64,000 nt of DNA from NCBI GenBank assembly GCA_021209875.1, contig JAGYVD010000009.1:992001-1056000 (forward strand), given 5' to 3'. Made by a program: the position numbers and the translations under genes. Shown in pieces: positions 38,254 through 52,731 of this stretch. Origin of the DNA: Rosellinia necatrix (lineage: Eukaryota; Ascomycota; Sordariomycetes; Xylariales; Xylariaceae). Within the stretch, counting starts at the first letter, position 1, and every line of letters begins with the position of its first letter. The notes below the pieces were generated by a model, which saw only the letters and a program-made list of their open reading frames with translations, ran no database searches and was not told the origin of the DNA.

Positions 38254-41200
38254 ATTTATAAATTATTTTATTTTAAAACATTAAAACTGCTTTTTTAAAT
38301 ATTTTTTATATAAAAATAATATTAACGATATAGTATTAACTTTTTTTGCAAGTAGTATTTATAAACATGCTAAAAATTTAGCACGCTAAAACGCGACTTT
38401 ATTACGTAAAGTTTTTAAGTTACCGGCGTACTTTATTAAAAAAACTTTTAGTAATATATTTAAAACTAAATATATTTAAGTTATTTTTAAAAAACTTAGT
38501 ATAATATATTTAATTATTAAAACTAGTATTAAAATTAAAGCTATATAAAACTTATTGTTTAATTTTGCTTAAAAATTTTATTTATAAGTTAAAACTTTGG
38601 ACTTTTAAGCTGTTTTATATAATAAGACTTATAAATTTTTTTATAAAGCGGTCGGCATTTTAATATAAAATTTTGCTGTAATTGCTATAAAAGGCAATTA
38701 ACAAGCTTTTTTTTAAAAACTTATTATAAAAAAAAACAATTTTGTTTAGCCTAACTTTAACAGACTTATTAACATAAAATTATTTGTAAACTTTATATAA
38801 ACTTTTTTATTTCTATTATTTTTTTAATAAAATAAAATTAAAATATATATATTAATAGCTTTTAATAAACAACAACTAATTATTATTTTATTATATATTA
38901 TATTGCCGAATAAATAAAACCGCTATAAAATAAGTTATAAAATTTAACGCTTATATTATAAAATATAAAAAACGCTTAATAAAAAATAAAAACGATTTAA
39001 AAATATTAAAATAAAGCTAATAATAGTTTAAAAATAACTATTTAATATTTAAAAAGCTTTGCTAAAATATAACAAAAATTAAACAAATTATATAAACAGA
39101 ACAAAAATATAAACTTTTTATATTTAAACTATTTAAAAGCTAAAATAATAATATAGCTATAAATTATGTTATAATTAAATTAAAAATTATAACAGCTAAT
39201 TATAACTATATTTAGAACTTATTAAATAAATTTAATTAACAAGTAGTTAATTTATTAAGTTATATAAAAAAACACTTGTTTTAAAATTTTAAAAAAAAAC
39301 ATAGAAATTAATTAAAATATTTATAAATAAGTTTTATAATAACGCTTTAAAAATAAAATAAAATTTAAAATATAGTATTAAAATATAACTAACCGTTTTA
39401 AAATAAACGCGGACTAGTTTATTAATAATAATATAAAAATAAGCAATATTAAGTTTTATTTTATTAAAAAATATTTAAAACTTAGTTTTATATTTATCCG
39501 ATAAATATTTTAATATAATTATAACTTTAAAAACTTAATATAATATTTATATAATATTTATAAAAATATAAACGTTTTAAAAAAATAAAAGCTGATTATA
39601 AAGCTTTAAACTTTAATAAGTATATGTTTGCTAGATTTATATAATTTAAAACAGATTTTATACGTTTTGTTAAAAAACACGCTTTAATAAAGCTAAATAA
39701 AAAAAAATTTAAAAATAAGTTATTATTTTATATAATTATTAAAACTATTTCTAAATATTTAAAAACACTATAGATTTTAACGCCTATATAAAATATTATA
39801 TTTAAATAGCTTATTATTTATTTATAAATAATTAAAAAAAGCAAAGCTTATAAAATAAAAATAATATATAAAATATAATATATATTTATTATATTAAACT
39901 TTTTTAGCTATAACAACTTAACTAACCCTGCTAGCAAATATGTTTATAAAAAAATAAAAACCCCGATTTATAACCGAAAAAATAAAATAGTTAATTATTA
40001 AAAGCAAGTGCTTTTAATATAAACAAAAAAAACACGTTATTAAAAACTGTTTTATAAAAGCCGTAGATCAGGCTTAATATAATACCTACGTAAATACAAT
40101 TATAAAAAAGTTTAGACCAGCAACCTCCGAGATTAAAAAAAGCGCGGCAAAAAAAACAAAAAAAAAATAACTTTAAAAAAAAATAAACTTTTTTTTAAAA
40201 ATAATATTATCGCGTAAAACAAAAAAACCTAATAAATAATTATTTAAATAAAAACTTTTATTATATATTTATATTTTATATAGTAATAAACTATTATTTA
40301 TTATTTTAACGTATTTAATAATATAAAAGCCGGTATATATATAAATATAAATATATTTTTTGCTAAAAAAATTATAAAGCTATTAAACTTATTTATTAAA
40401 AAAAAGTTTAAACTTAAACTAATAACTAAATACAACGGAAAGTTAGATTAGAAAATTAATCGTGTTTTATGCTTAACTTTAAAAATATATAAAAAAATAT
40501 TTAAAAATATACTTGTTAGTATTTTAAACATAAAACAAAAGGTAATATTAAAAAAAAAATAGTTTAAACAATATAATATATTATCTAATATTAGACGATA
40601 TATATTAATTTTTTACCTTATTTGCTAAAAATTATAAATATTATTATATATTAGTTATAAATAAAGCTAGAACGTAATTATAACATTTAAAATATTAAAC
40701 AAATATTAAACAAAAAAACAAAAATATCGACTTTAAAAATACCTGTTAAAAAAACTAAAAAAAAAAACTAAAAAAAAACTAAAAAAAGCTTCTATAAAAA
40801 AATACTAATAGCAAGAATAAAAATTATAAAAAAATCCGATTTTATATTAAAAAATATAAAAAAAATAAACCGAAACTTAAAAAACGTACCCCTGTTTAAC
40901 AAACTTTTAAAGCTTTAAACTAAAAAAAAAGTTATATTAAATAAAAAACAATTTATATTTTTAAATTAAAAATCAGATGTTTTTAGACCTTATTATATAA
41001 AAAAAAACAGAATAAGCTAATATAAAAAAAAACTAAACATTTAAATTATTATTTTTAATACTGTTGCTTTTAAAACGTTAATATATAAAAATAAAACTAA
41101 TAACTAAATATAAATTATTAATATTTATTAAATTAATAAGTTAATTAACTAAAAAAAACAAAAAAACTAAAAAATAAAAACATAAAAAAAAATACTAGAA

Positions 41201-44025
41201 CTTATACTTTTTAAATATTATAACTTATTAGACGTGTTTAATAAAAAAATTTAAATAAATTGTTTTTTATTAATTTTAAATAGACTATAAAATAAACTTT
41301 ATAAACAGCAAGTTTTAGAAAACTTAAAATATAGTTTTTTATATAAAATATTACTTGACAAGCTGCACGTCGTACAAAAACATTTAATTAATAATTTATA
41401 AAAAAAATTTATTAAACTAAGCGACGCATTATATGTTTTTAGTATTATTTATTAAAAAGCTAGCAAAAACTCCGTTTTTATATAAACTATTAAAAACTTA
41501 ATAAAATTATAAAAAAACTAGTACTTGTTGCTTTTTATTAAAAAACCCTGTTTTATATTTTTAATACTAAAATTTTTATAAAAATTAATATATAATAAAT
41601 ATTTTATTATATTAAAATATATTAAAGAAATAAAAACTTTATTACGTTTTATACTAAATATAAAGCCTACTGTTATAAAGTTTTTTTATTTAGTTTAATA
41701 AATAAACTTTCTATGTTTTAAAAATATATTAATAATACGTTGTTTAATTTTTAAATAACTTTTATAACGCGTATATAAATAATATTTTTATTTATTTTAA
41801 TAATATAAAACCTACTGCATATATATTTAAAAAATGCTTTAAAAACTATAAAACGTAAAATTATAAGCTAACTTAAAAAGTTAGAATTTTATATAAAATA
41901 AACCAAGTTTTTAAGCTATATAATAAATATTAATAATATTTATATTAATTTTGTTAAAATAAAAGCTATAATAAATTAAAAAATATTTATTATTATAAAA
42001 AATATGCAGTTTTTTTTAAGTTTCTGCAACTTTTATAAAAGTTTATAAACAAGTATAATTAGATAGCTTTTTTTATAAACTGTTTAATAAAAAAAAAAAA
42101 AGCTTTTAAATAAATTAATAAATGCGACAAAATTTTTAACATGTTAAAAAAAGCTTTAACTTCCGCACTACTACTAAAACATTATAATTATAACTTATTT
42201 ATTAAAATAAAAACTGACTTTTTTAATAAAATAGCTTTTAACGCGTTATTTTAGCTATATAAAAAAAATTAACACCCGACAGCTTATTTTTTAAAAACAT
42301 TATATAATACCGAGCTAAATTACAGAATTTCCAACAAAAAAATATTAGCAGTAGCTATAGCTTTAAAAAAATAACGACTTAAATTAATCAGCGGACAAAA
42401 AAAACTCTTTTTAATAATTACTAACTATTAAACTTTAAAATATTTTAATATAAAATAATATTTAAACTTATAATAAACGGAATAAACTAACTTGTTTTTA
42501 AAATACGATTTTTTATTATTTTTAATTAAAAAAAAATATAGTTGCAAATGCTTTATTTTAAAAATAAAAAGATTTATTAATATAAAAGCAAAAAAAGCTT
42601 AAAATATTTAATAATATTTTAACTTATAAATAATACTATAAAACATATTTTGAATTAAATAAAACACGATTATTAAATATTAGTAATATATTTATATAAA
42701 AACTAAAAATCTAAAAAACTTCGATTAATCGAGAAAATATTAAAAAAACTATAAAAACCCTGGTATAAAATTTACTAACATAAAACTAAAAAACTAAAAA
42801 TAATAACTTTTAGTAAATAATAAACAAATTAATAATAATAAATAAATAATTAATAATATTAAACTATTTATATTTAAAAACTAAATTAATATAAAAATCT
42901 ATAACTGTATGTTTATAGCATATTTAAAAAACATAAAATTAAAAACTAATATTAAAAAATATTAATAGCTTAAGCTAATAAATAGCTGTAATATTTATAT
43001 AGTAAACTATATAAAATACCGCTTAATAAAAATATTACGTAATAAAACCTTAAAAAAACTAAAACTTTTGCTAGTATTTAATTATATGTAGCAATATTTA
43101 ATAATAAATTTTAAACAGATGCTTTAAAACAAATATAATTATAATAACACGTTTGTTATAATAAACCGATTAAAAAAAAAAACTTAAACGATTTTATATA
43201 TTATATAAGCTATTATAATAAACGCAGCTAAAATATATTATAAAAAGCTATTTTAAATATTTAATATATTAATAATAATAATTTTAGATTAAAATTTATA
43301 ATTTATTTTAATATTTATAAATAAGTTGTATAAGCTAATAAATATAAAGCATATTTTAGCTTTTGCTGGCTATTATAAAACTATAAAACAAATAGAAATT
43401 ATAAATAAATATTTAAATTAATAATTATAACTATACGTTAATTATTATTAAAACGATTAGTTTAAATATATTTTAGTAATAAACTATATATAAGCAGCAT
43501 TATTATATAAATTAACAAGCATATTATTTTATAAAGCAAAAATAAAATTTTTAATATTTTTTTATTTTAACTAAAAAAACTAAACTGCAGCAAAAAAATT
43601 AAAAAAACTTTTAAAAAAAAAAAAAACTTTAAAAACAAAAGCTTAAAACAAAACAAAAAAAATCGCTTAATTTATAAATTTAACAAAAAAACACTTAATT
43701 TAAACTTAGACTTATATAACTAAATAAGCTAACTATAAATAAAAAAAACTTAATTTTAATATAAGCGACTATATATTAATTTTAAAAAAAAAACAATCGT
43801 AAAAAACTAACCGATTATTTAATAAGCTAGACTTTTTTATAACGTAATAAAAGTTTAAAATAATCGATAAAAATAACAATATTTTTATATTAAACGTTTT
43901 TTTTTTATAAAAAATAACAAACCGTTATTATACCGACAAACTACGATTATATTTTAATAATTTACTGCTAAAACAAAAAGCTGATAATTTAAATAGCAAA
44001 ATAATAAAACTTAAAAAAAAAAAAA

Positions 44026-44192
44026 AGTTTGTAGTTAAAAAAATCAAATCGTTAAAAATATATTATAAAAAACTATAATATTAAATAATTTAAAAAAAAT
44101 AAAAAGCCGACAATAAATAATACTCTGCTTAAAATTTTAAAAATAACGCGAGATTATTAAAAAATTTTTATAAAAAATATTTAAATGCAGCA
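44026..44192 (+). pseudogene. Chromodomain relic of element C
   Basis: Reading the plus strand gives FVVKKIKSLKIYYKKL, then KKxKADNKxYSAxNFKNN, then LLKNFYKKYLNAA. This follows the chromodomain spacing (E-x-V-E-K-I ... W-K-G-Y ... T-W-E-P-x-x-N-L ... F) with RIP stops and replacements at the tryptophans. It sits just before the 3' LTR region, as in chromoviruses. Confidence 0.7.
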
Positions 44193-44516
44193 AAACTTTT
44201 AAAACGTTTAAAAAATTAGCTTAAGGCCGCAAAAAATAATAAATCGAGTGCAGCACATAAAAATAATAATAAAACAATATAATAAAAAATAATAAAGCAG
44301 AAATAAAAACAAGCATAACAACAAATAAAAAAAAGTTAGTAATATAATATAAAAAAACTTATACGATAACTTAATAATATAAGGGCTTAAAAAGCATAAC
44401 ATAAAATAAAAACTTAAAGCGATTTTTTTTTTTGCTAAAAAGCATATTTAAAAGCTATATATTTAAATATAAACACAACTTAAAAAACAAGCCGTTTTTT
44501 TTTTTAAAAAAGAGAA

Positions 44517-44753
44517 TAGTTACAAATAATTAGTTAGCTAATCGGGCATATAGCACGGACTAATATCCGTACACTTGTTGCCAACTAGTACGTACAGCGC
44601 ATAAACTAGACCTACCTTATACACCTGCACTTAGCCAGAATTCTAGTAGGCTAATTCCTCCCACTTACTCTTTTTTTTTTTATCTGTAGATTTTTCGTAC
44701 AATACATCACTTATTGCTGAAGCTTTAACTTTTTATTTGTGACTAGTGCAACA
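44517..44753 (+). repeat. 3' LTR of element C
   Basis: Same length as its partner. The inner start is mutated (AATTAGTTAGCTAATCGGGC) and the outer end preserved (TTTTTCGTACAATACATCAC, then GTGACTAGTGCAACA). Confidence 0.9.
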
Positions 44754-44758
44754 ATATT

Positions 44759-46496
44759 AAAATAATATTTTATTTTAAAAAGTTTATTATATAAATAATT
44801 AAATATAATAAACTGTTTATAACGTTTATTATTATATTTATTTTAAACCGTTTTTATTTATTTTTATTTTATATAATAATATTTAAAAATAGTTTTTATT
44901 TATTAAAAATTAAATTAATAACTTTAATAAGCTTAAAACAGCTTATTTATAAAGTTTTATAAATTAGATTTATTATATATAATCTTGCTTAATTATAAAA
45001 AGCTGTGCTAAGCTATTATAAAAGCTGCGTTAATTATTAGTTTATTATACAGGTTTTTATTTACTATAGCTTTATTTAATATTAGTTTAATTAAAAATTA
45101 TTTTAAAATTAAAGCTTTAATAAAGTTGTTTTATTTATAAAAAAAATATATTATTTTTAAATTAAACGTTTAATATATAAATATTTAAAAATTTACGTGT
45201 TTAAAAATAAGTTAATATAAATTAAACGTAATATAAATATATATTTATTTAAAATTAAATTTTAAACAAGCTGTTATAAAAAACTAAATATATAATTATA
45301 TATATATAAAGCAAAGTTTATATTAATACAGGCTAAACTGGCCTGTTTTAATAAAATATTAGTTTTTATATAAGTTTATTATAATATTATATGTTTTTAA
45401 ATTAAATTTATTAAACCTGCATATAATAAACAAATATAATTATTTTTAAAACAGAATAAATTATTGCTTTAAATTCTGTTTAAAAACGTAAAGTTAGGTT
45501 ATTTTTAATAAAAACTATTAATTAAAATATAAGTTAATAATTATTATAAATTTAGCTTAAAATAAAATATTAGCTAAATTATTATTTTATAATATAACCT
45601 GTTTAATTTAAAAGCAAATATTATTTTATATAACTAAAATAAATATTTTATAAAGCAAATATAATAATAAATTTTTTTTATAAATATATTAATTAAACTA
45701 GCTTATATAATTATATTATTTATATAAATAACTATAATATTAAACGTTTAATATATATATTAATATTAAAACGCGATTTAAATCGCTATAATTTTAAAAA
45801 TATTAATATTTTATAATATTTTATTTTTAAAATATAAATAGTTATAAGTTTAGTTTTTAAAATAAATAACGTTATATACTAGTTATAAATATTTATTTTT
45901 ATTTTAAACTAGAATTTATTAAGCTTTAATTTTAAAATGTTTATAAATAAATAATAAGTTAAGCGGTTGTTTATATTTAATATAAATATTTTATTAAAAT
46001 TTTTAAAACATTAAACTATTAAATAAAATTTTATATTATATATTTAAATAATAATTAAAGCAGCTACAAGCTAAATTTAAATAATAATATTTATATATTA
46101 TAAAAAAAGCTCTGCTGATTAAAATTATTATAATATAAAAGTTTAAATAGCTTGCAACTTTTTAGTTTTTTATAAAATATTTATAGTTTTAATATTGTTT
46201 TAAATATAATTTATTTATAGTTTTAATATTGTTTTAAATATAATTTATTTTATTTTTGTTTTTTTTATTAGCAAGCTATATTTATATTAAAAATATATTA
46301 ATTTTAATATTAAAAACTTTTATATAAATGTTTTTATAATTTTTATTATAGTTTAAAATTAAGTTTAATATGTTTAAAAAATAGTTATATTTTTAATAAA
46401 TATTAAATATTTTTAAATATATAACACAGATATTATAAAAATAAAATTGTTTAAATAATATATTATTAATATAAACAGAAAAAAAACTTTTAAAAT
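44759..46496. other. Unclassified RIP-mutated AT-rich DNA
   Basis: Between C and B2. Contains a 34-bp tandem duplication at about 46176-46250. No recognisable element ends. Confidence 0.5.
46176..46250. repeat. 34-bp tandem duplication
   Basis: Two essentially identical head-to-tail copies, each beginning TTTATAGTTTTAATATTG. Their identity in a RIP-saturated region suggests that the duplication is younger than the mutations. Confidence 0.8.
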
Positions 46497-46501
46497 TTAA
46501 T

Positions 46502-46708
46502 TAAAAAGATTAGTATAAGGGTAGAAAGAAAGATGCTCTATTAATTCCTCTGCTAGGTAGGGAATTCTAGTAAGTCTAGAATTAACCCCTGCAGGGGTGG
46601 CCGTGGGCCACCTGTTGCCAGCCGTAGCCTGTGCAACTTATCTAATCTAATCTAATAATATATAAGCTGTTGGCTTGATTAATACGGGCTTTTTTAAAAA
46701 CTTTATTA
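46502..46708 (-). repeat. 3' LTR of B2
   Basis: In element orientation it starts TAATAAAGTTTTTAAAAAAG (inner, mutated) and ends CTTTCTACCCTTATACTAAT (outer, preserved), then CTTTTTA. Confidence 0.9.
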
Positions 46709-49700
46709 AAATGCCGGCGGATAGAAAAAAAGCTACTGTTTTTAGTAATACGTTAGGTCGTTTTATAAGGCCGTTTTTGCGCTTAATTTTTTTTATTTTA
46801 AAACAAAAACTATTTTTTTTAATAATTATTTATTATTTTTTTAAATAATATAGTTAGTTTTTAATATATTATTAGTTATGTTTATATTTTTAGTTTTATT
46901 ATTTAATTAAATAGTTAAATCTATTTTTTTATTAATGTAATATTTAAAATTTTATTTAATTTTATATATTTTTTTATTATTATTTAAATGCTTATATTAA
47001 TTAATTTTTATTAGCTTAAACGCCGGTTTAGTTCGTTTAAAAAATTATTTTAGCTATATATACGTTTTAAATAAATTATTAATATTATTAAATAGATTTT
47101 ATAATGTTTTAAAAATTTAATTTATAAGCTAAATCTCAATTTTTTTTTACTGTTTAAAATTTTACACGTTATTATAAATATTTTTTAAAAGTTTATTTCA
47201 TAAATAATATTTATTATATAAATATAATAATATTTTTTATTAAAAATAAATTATAATATATAATATTTATTATTATAATATTTTTAATTTATATTATAGC
47301 AAAATTTATCGCTAGTTTAACGTTTTATTAAAAATTGTTTTTAAAGTTTTTATTTGTTTTATATTTAATTAATTAAACTAATTAGCAATAAAGTTTAAAA
47401 GTTTAAATAATTTAAATTTAAATAGCTGTTTATATAAAATAAATTATATCGTTTATAATTATATAATATTAAAGTTTTATTATAATATTAAATATAAATT
47501 AACCTAGTTAAACTTAAAGTTTTTAAAGTTATAATAATATATTATTAATTTAATTGTTTAGTTTTTTTTTAATAATTTATTATTTTATAAATAATAAGCT
47601 GTAATTATTAATAATTTTATATTTAAAGCTTTTTATATTTTTTTTAAAAGTTAAACATAAATTTTAGTTTTAATTAAAAATAATACTTTTAAAATTTTTT
47701 AATCGCTTATTAATAATTATTTTATAAATATATTAGTTTAATTTTTAGTTATATATTTTTATTTTTAAAAATAAACAGGCTTTATTTAAATATATAATAT
47801 AATATAATTATTATATAATTATATGTATTATAATACTTTTATTTATTAATTATTATAAAATACTTTTAATATTTATTAAAAATAGTTTTAATATAAAATT
47901 AATTATTATTATTTATATAAATAATATATTTTTAATTAATTAAAATTTATAATAAATAAAAAACTTTTAAAATTTTTATTATTTTTTAGGCCTGCGTAAT
48001 ATTTATTATTATATATAGCTTTAAACATTTATTTAATTATATTATATAAAATATATAATTGTTTTATTTTTATAAATTAAGCTATTTATAACAAAAAAAT
48101 ACTTAAGTTTAAAAAATATTATAACGTTTTTATTGTTTTAATAAAATTTTAAAATATTTAGCTTATTTAATATTTTATTATATTATATATTAGTTTAATA
48201 ACTTTTTTAAATTCTGGTTTTTATTTATTGCTTATTATTACTTTTATTATATATTTTATTATATTTTATATTAAATTTAATATTATTAGTTTTTTAATTT
48301 TTATAATTTATTTGTTTTATTTATAACGTTTTATATTAATTTAAATCTGTTTAATATGTTTAATATATAATTTAATTTTTTAATAAATAATATATTTAAA
48401 ATCTATATTAAAAAATATATTAAAAATTAACTAATTAAATATTTATATAGTTTATAGCAGCTATATTTAATAATATTTAATCGATTATATTTTTAATTAT
48501 TAAATAGTTTATAAATATAATTACGTTATTTTTATTAAATTAAACTACTGTTTATAGTTTTTAGCAGCTTAAATAAAACAAGTTATTTTTAATTTAAATA
48601 ATCTATATTTAATTTTAGCTTATAATAAACTATAATTTAAATATATAATTAATTTTATTTATATTAATAAAATTAAACTTTTAAACTTTTAATTATATTT
48701 TTATTTATATAAAATAATATAACTTTAAAACTACGTTTTTAGCTTTATTTATTTATAAAAAAGCAGTTTTTTAAATTATAATATTATAATATTATTTTAT
48801 AGCAGATAACGTTTTAAATAGCTTTAAACAAAGCTATTTTTATTTTTATTAGTTTATAATATATGTTATAAATATAATAAATATATTTTTTTATTTAAAA
48901 TTTTTTTTTTATATTTTTAATTAATAAGTTAGTTTTTAATTCTATAGTAGTTTTATTAATTAAACGTAATATAAAATTAAATTATAAAAAATCCGCTTGT
49001 TTTAAAATATTTTTAAAAGCTTGCAACGTTTTTAAAAAACTAATTATTAAAATATTTATATTTGTTTAACAATAGTTAATAGTTTTAAAGCGTTTATACA
49101 GAATTTTAAAAGCTTTATAAATAAATAGCTAATAAAAATTTTATAAAAATATTACAATGTTTTTTATAAAATAATATAAAATTGTTTTAAAATATTTAAA
49201 ATAATTTTATAATTATTAGAATATATAATAACGTTGTTAATAAAATATTAATAATAATATGTATATTTATATAATAATTAATTTATATATTTTTATATAT
49301 ATGCTAAAAATTGCTATATTTTATTAATGCTACGTTAAATTATTTTAAGCCGCAAAAACTAATTATTATAAACATATTTTTATATTTAAAATATATTAAA
49401 AATTAATAAAAAATCCTGTTATATTAATAATTATAATATATTTTTGTTTAGCAAGCTTTTAATTATTTTATTTTATAAAAATAATAAATAATTATTTAAA
49501 ATACTATTTTATTAAGTTATTAAAAATTAACTATTATTTAGCTTTTATTAATTTTATATATTTTTGTTATATAATAAAAACAAAATAAATAAAAATATTA
49601 GTTTATTTATTTATTATAATTAATTTATTTTATATAACTTATTATAAATATTATTTAATATTTTTATATTATGTTTATTAAAAAGTACTGTTTTAAATTT

Positions 49701-52548
49701 AATTTAATTTTCTGTTAATTATTAATAAAAATACTTTAAATTGCTTTTTTAAAAATGTTTATTTTTTATAATTTATTTAAATATTATAAAATATAATTAT
49801 TTTAATAAATTAAAAAGCTTTAAACGTTTTTTAGCGTATATATAAATATTTTTTTAATAATAGTTTTAAAAAATTGCCTGGTTTTTAATATTTAAAAAAA
49901 ATATATATTTTTAACTTTAAGTTTATTTTTAATATTAAAAGTTTAATTTAAAGTTTTTAAAGCTTTTAAATTAATTATTATATTAAATATAGCGTTTATA
50001 AAAAAATACTTTCTGTTGTTATATTTAAACGTATTATTTTATATTTAATATTTTTTATATAATATTAAACATGTTATTTATTTACGCGTTTAATATAAAA
50101 GTTATTATAAAGTTTAACATATAATTTATTTTATTTAAATACGCGATTATTTTTACGTTTAATACTATATTAATTACTATTATAGTTAATAAAAATTTAA
50201 TTTAAACTTTATATTAGTTATAATAATTATATTTATTAAAGTTTATTTATTAGTTTTAACTAAAACTATTTCTATTAATAATAAAATAATAGCTATAATT
50301 ATAAAAGTTATTATTGCTGATTTTTATAAGCTTATATATACTCTGTTATTTTTATTTTTTAAATTTAATCTAGCTTAATATTTTTATAAATTTTAATAAT
50401 TTTTATTAAAATATTTATTATTAATATTATTTTAAAAGTTTTAACGTTAATTATATTATATATACCGTTTTTATATATAGTTATAAAACAAAAGCTTTTA
50501 TTATTTAATAAAATTTATATTTTACTGCAAAATAAGCTTTTTTCTGTTTTATAATTTTATGCTTTTTAACTAATAACTTTCTGCACGTATTTATAATTAT
50601 AAATAAATATATTAAATAAAACTATAAATTTATTTATTTTTTAGCTTAATAAATAAATATTTTTAATTTATAATTAATTATAGCTTTATATAAATATAAA
50701 AATTATTATTAAATAATATTTTTAGTTTTAAATAGTTTTTATTTTTTTTTTTTATATATTTAAATATTTTAAATCTTTTAGTTTTATTTATTTTTTAATA
50801 TAAAAATAAACTTAGTTTTTTTAAAGTTTAATTAATTTATTTTTAAAATAATAAACTTAATTTAATTAAAAGCTGTTTTATATATTAAAATATTTAAAAA
50901 AATTTGCTAATAATAATTTTTTAATATTTAAGTTAATATAAATTTATTAGTTTTATTTAATTAAAAACAGTTTAGCATTAATTTATAAATATATATAATT
51001 TAATTAGAACGTTTTATTATACTTGTTATTAATATTTAACTTTTTAATTATAAAGATTTTATTATTAAAAGTATTATTAGCTGCTTTATATATTATATTA
51101 AAACATATTTTTAACGCGTTATAATTTAGCTTTTTTTTATTTAATAATTTTATTTTTAGCTTTAGTTTGTTCGATAGTTTTATTTTTAATTTTAATATAA
51201 TTTTATAAATGCTTAAAAATTAGTTATATAAAAATAGTTTTTAAAAATAATACTTATAAATATATTTTTATATATAATTATAAAAATGTCGTAATTTTTT
51301 AATTTAATATAAAATTATACTTTTTATATATAATTTTAAAATAATTTTTAATTTATAAATTTAATAATATTAATAATAAATAAAAGCTAAGTTTAATATT
51401 AAATTAAAAAGCGCGTTTTTATTATTATTTTGCTTAGTTTTTTATTTATTTGTACTACTGTTTATAAAATATATATAAAATAAACGTTAATTATTTTTTT
51501 TAATTTTAATTATAGTTTTTATAATTTAAATATTTATAGTTTTAACTTTAATTATAACTGTAGTTACGTTTTTAGTTACGTTTTTAATTATAATTTTTTA
51601 ATTCTTGATCGTTTTTTCCGTTTTTTTAATAATTGTTATAGTTTTAGTTTTAACGTTTACAGCTTTTTTTACAGCTGCTACTTTAGTTATAATTTTTATT
51701 TTAACTTTAATATTATTTATAACTACGCTTGCAGCTGTTCTAGCTTTAATCTTTAAAATATCTGTTATTTAATTAACATTTTTTTTAATTAAGTTAATAA
51801 TTATAGCTTTTTTAATAAGTTGTTTTAATAGCTAATATTAAATTTGCTGATATTATTTTTAATTTAATATTTAAATATATTTTTTTAGTTTTACGTTCTA
51901 GCTTATATCAGCTGTTTTTTATTTTATATATATAATTAACTAAAGTTTTTTTAATTTAAAAAGCCGGATATAGTTTAAAATTACGTTTTTTTATTAATTA
52001 TAAATATTTTTTATAATTTTATGCCAGTTTTTATTATTTTTTTGCAGCGTTTTTATAGCTTTAATATATTATATTTAACGTTAAATAAATTAAAAAAATA
52101 CGTTTTAATTTTCTGCGATATTTTTTAAAATAAGTTTTTTTTTTATAAACTTTTAAAACGTTTTATTAGCTTACGTTTTAAATTTTTTTTATAGTTTTTT
52201 AAGCAGTATATTTAAGCCTGCTTTTTTTTATATATAACGGTTGCTTATATAAACTTTGCTGTTTTATTATAATAAAGCTGATCTAGCTAATAAATAATTA
52301 AATAAATTAATTATTTATTAAACGTTTAATATTTAAATATTTTTGTTTTTAATAATAATTTAATATAATTAATAAAAAATAAATGTTTATATAAATTATG
52401 TTTTTTATTAGCTATATATTTTTATTATTAAAGTTTTTTATTTTAAGTTAAAAATATTAATATTATTTTATTTAATTTTATATATACTTTTTTGTTTTAG
52501 CTGCTATGTTTAATATAAACTGTTTTTATTAATTTAATATAGTATAAC

Positions 52549-52731
52549 TAACACAGTCAGGAAGGGGGGCTCCTTATCTAGCTAGCGAAGCTAGCTAGAT
52601 AAGGATTGTGTAGCTTAGATAAGGTAACCTAGCCTAACAAGGCTTCTGGTCCCTGCGGGACCAGAAGCCTCCATCGAATCTACATCACACTTTTACAGAC
52701 TTAACCACACTACCCCTAGTAAACCATACTA
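52549..52731. mobile_element. Solo LTR D (183 bp) inserted in B2
   Basis: A GC-rich island in the AT block. It is bounded by TAACACAG...CATACTA (TG/CA ends after RIP, if it is an LTR) and flanked by the 5-bp TSD ATAAC (52544-52548 and 52732-52736). The corresponding place in B1 has GTTAT once and no insert, which proves insertion. It holds two perfect stems: CCTTATCTAGCTAGC/GCTAGCTAGATAAGG around a GAA loop (52572-52604), and GGCTTCTGGTCCC/GGGACCAGAAGCC around TGC (52641-52669). It has no terminal inverted repeats, so a solo LTR is likelier than a MITE. Strand cannot be fixed. Confidence 0.8.

Larger units (their letters stand above)
38017..44753 (+). mobile_element. Element C: Ty3/Gypsy chromovirus, RIP-dead
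   Basis: LTRs of 237 bp at 38017-38253 and 44517-44753, total about 6.7 kb. A short direct repeat, ATAT (or ATATT if the LTR is taken to begin one base later), flanks the element, so the exact TSD is uncertain. Plus-strand pol relics: the reverse transcriptase connection motif QFFLSFCNFYKS (about 42003-42052), comparable to the family's SFLGFxNFYRRF; RNase H HPTAYFLKTLYNTELNYRI (about 42273-42340) followed by KKILAVAIALKK; and a C-terminal chromodomain relic (KADNKxYSAxNFKNNARLL then KNFYKKY, about 44026-44192). Known: Gypsy elements with an integrase-terminal chromodomain are chromoviruses, whose chromodomain targets heterochromatin marks. The reverse transcriptase type differs from A and B. 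Confidence 0.92.

Noticed and set aside
26692..44402. Open frames of 64-103 codons within the AT block (26692, 32637, 33087, 44208, minus strand)
   Set aside because: Composition is Ile/Phe/Leu/Tyr only, as expected when reading the complement of A-rich RIP-mutated DNA. They run antisense to retrotransposon relics.
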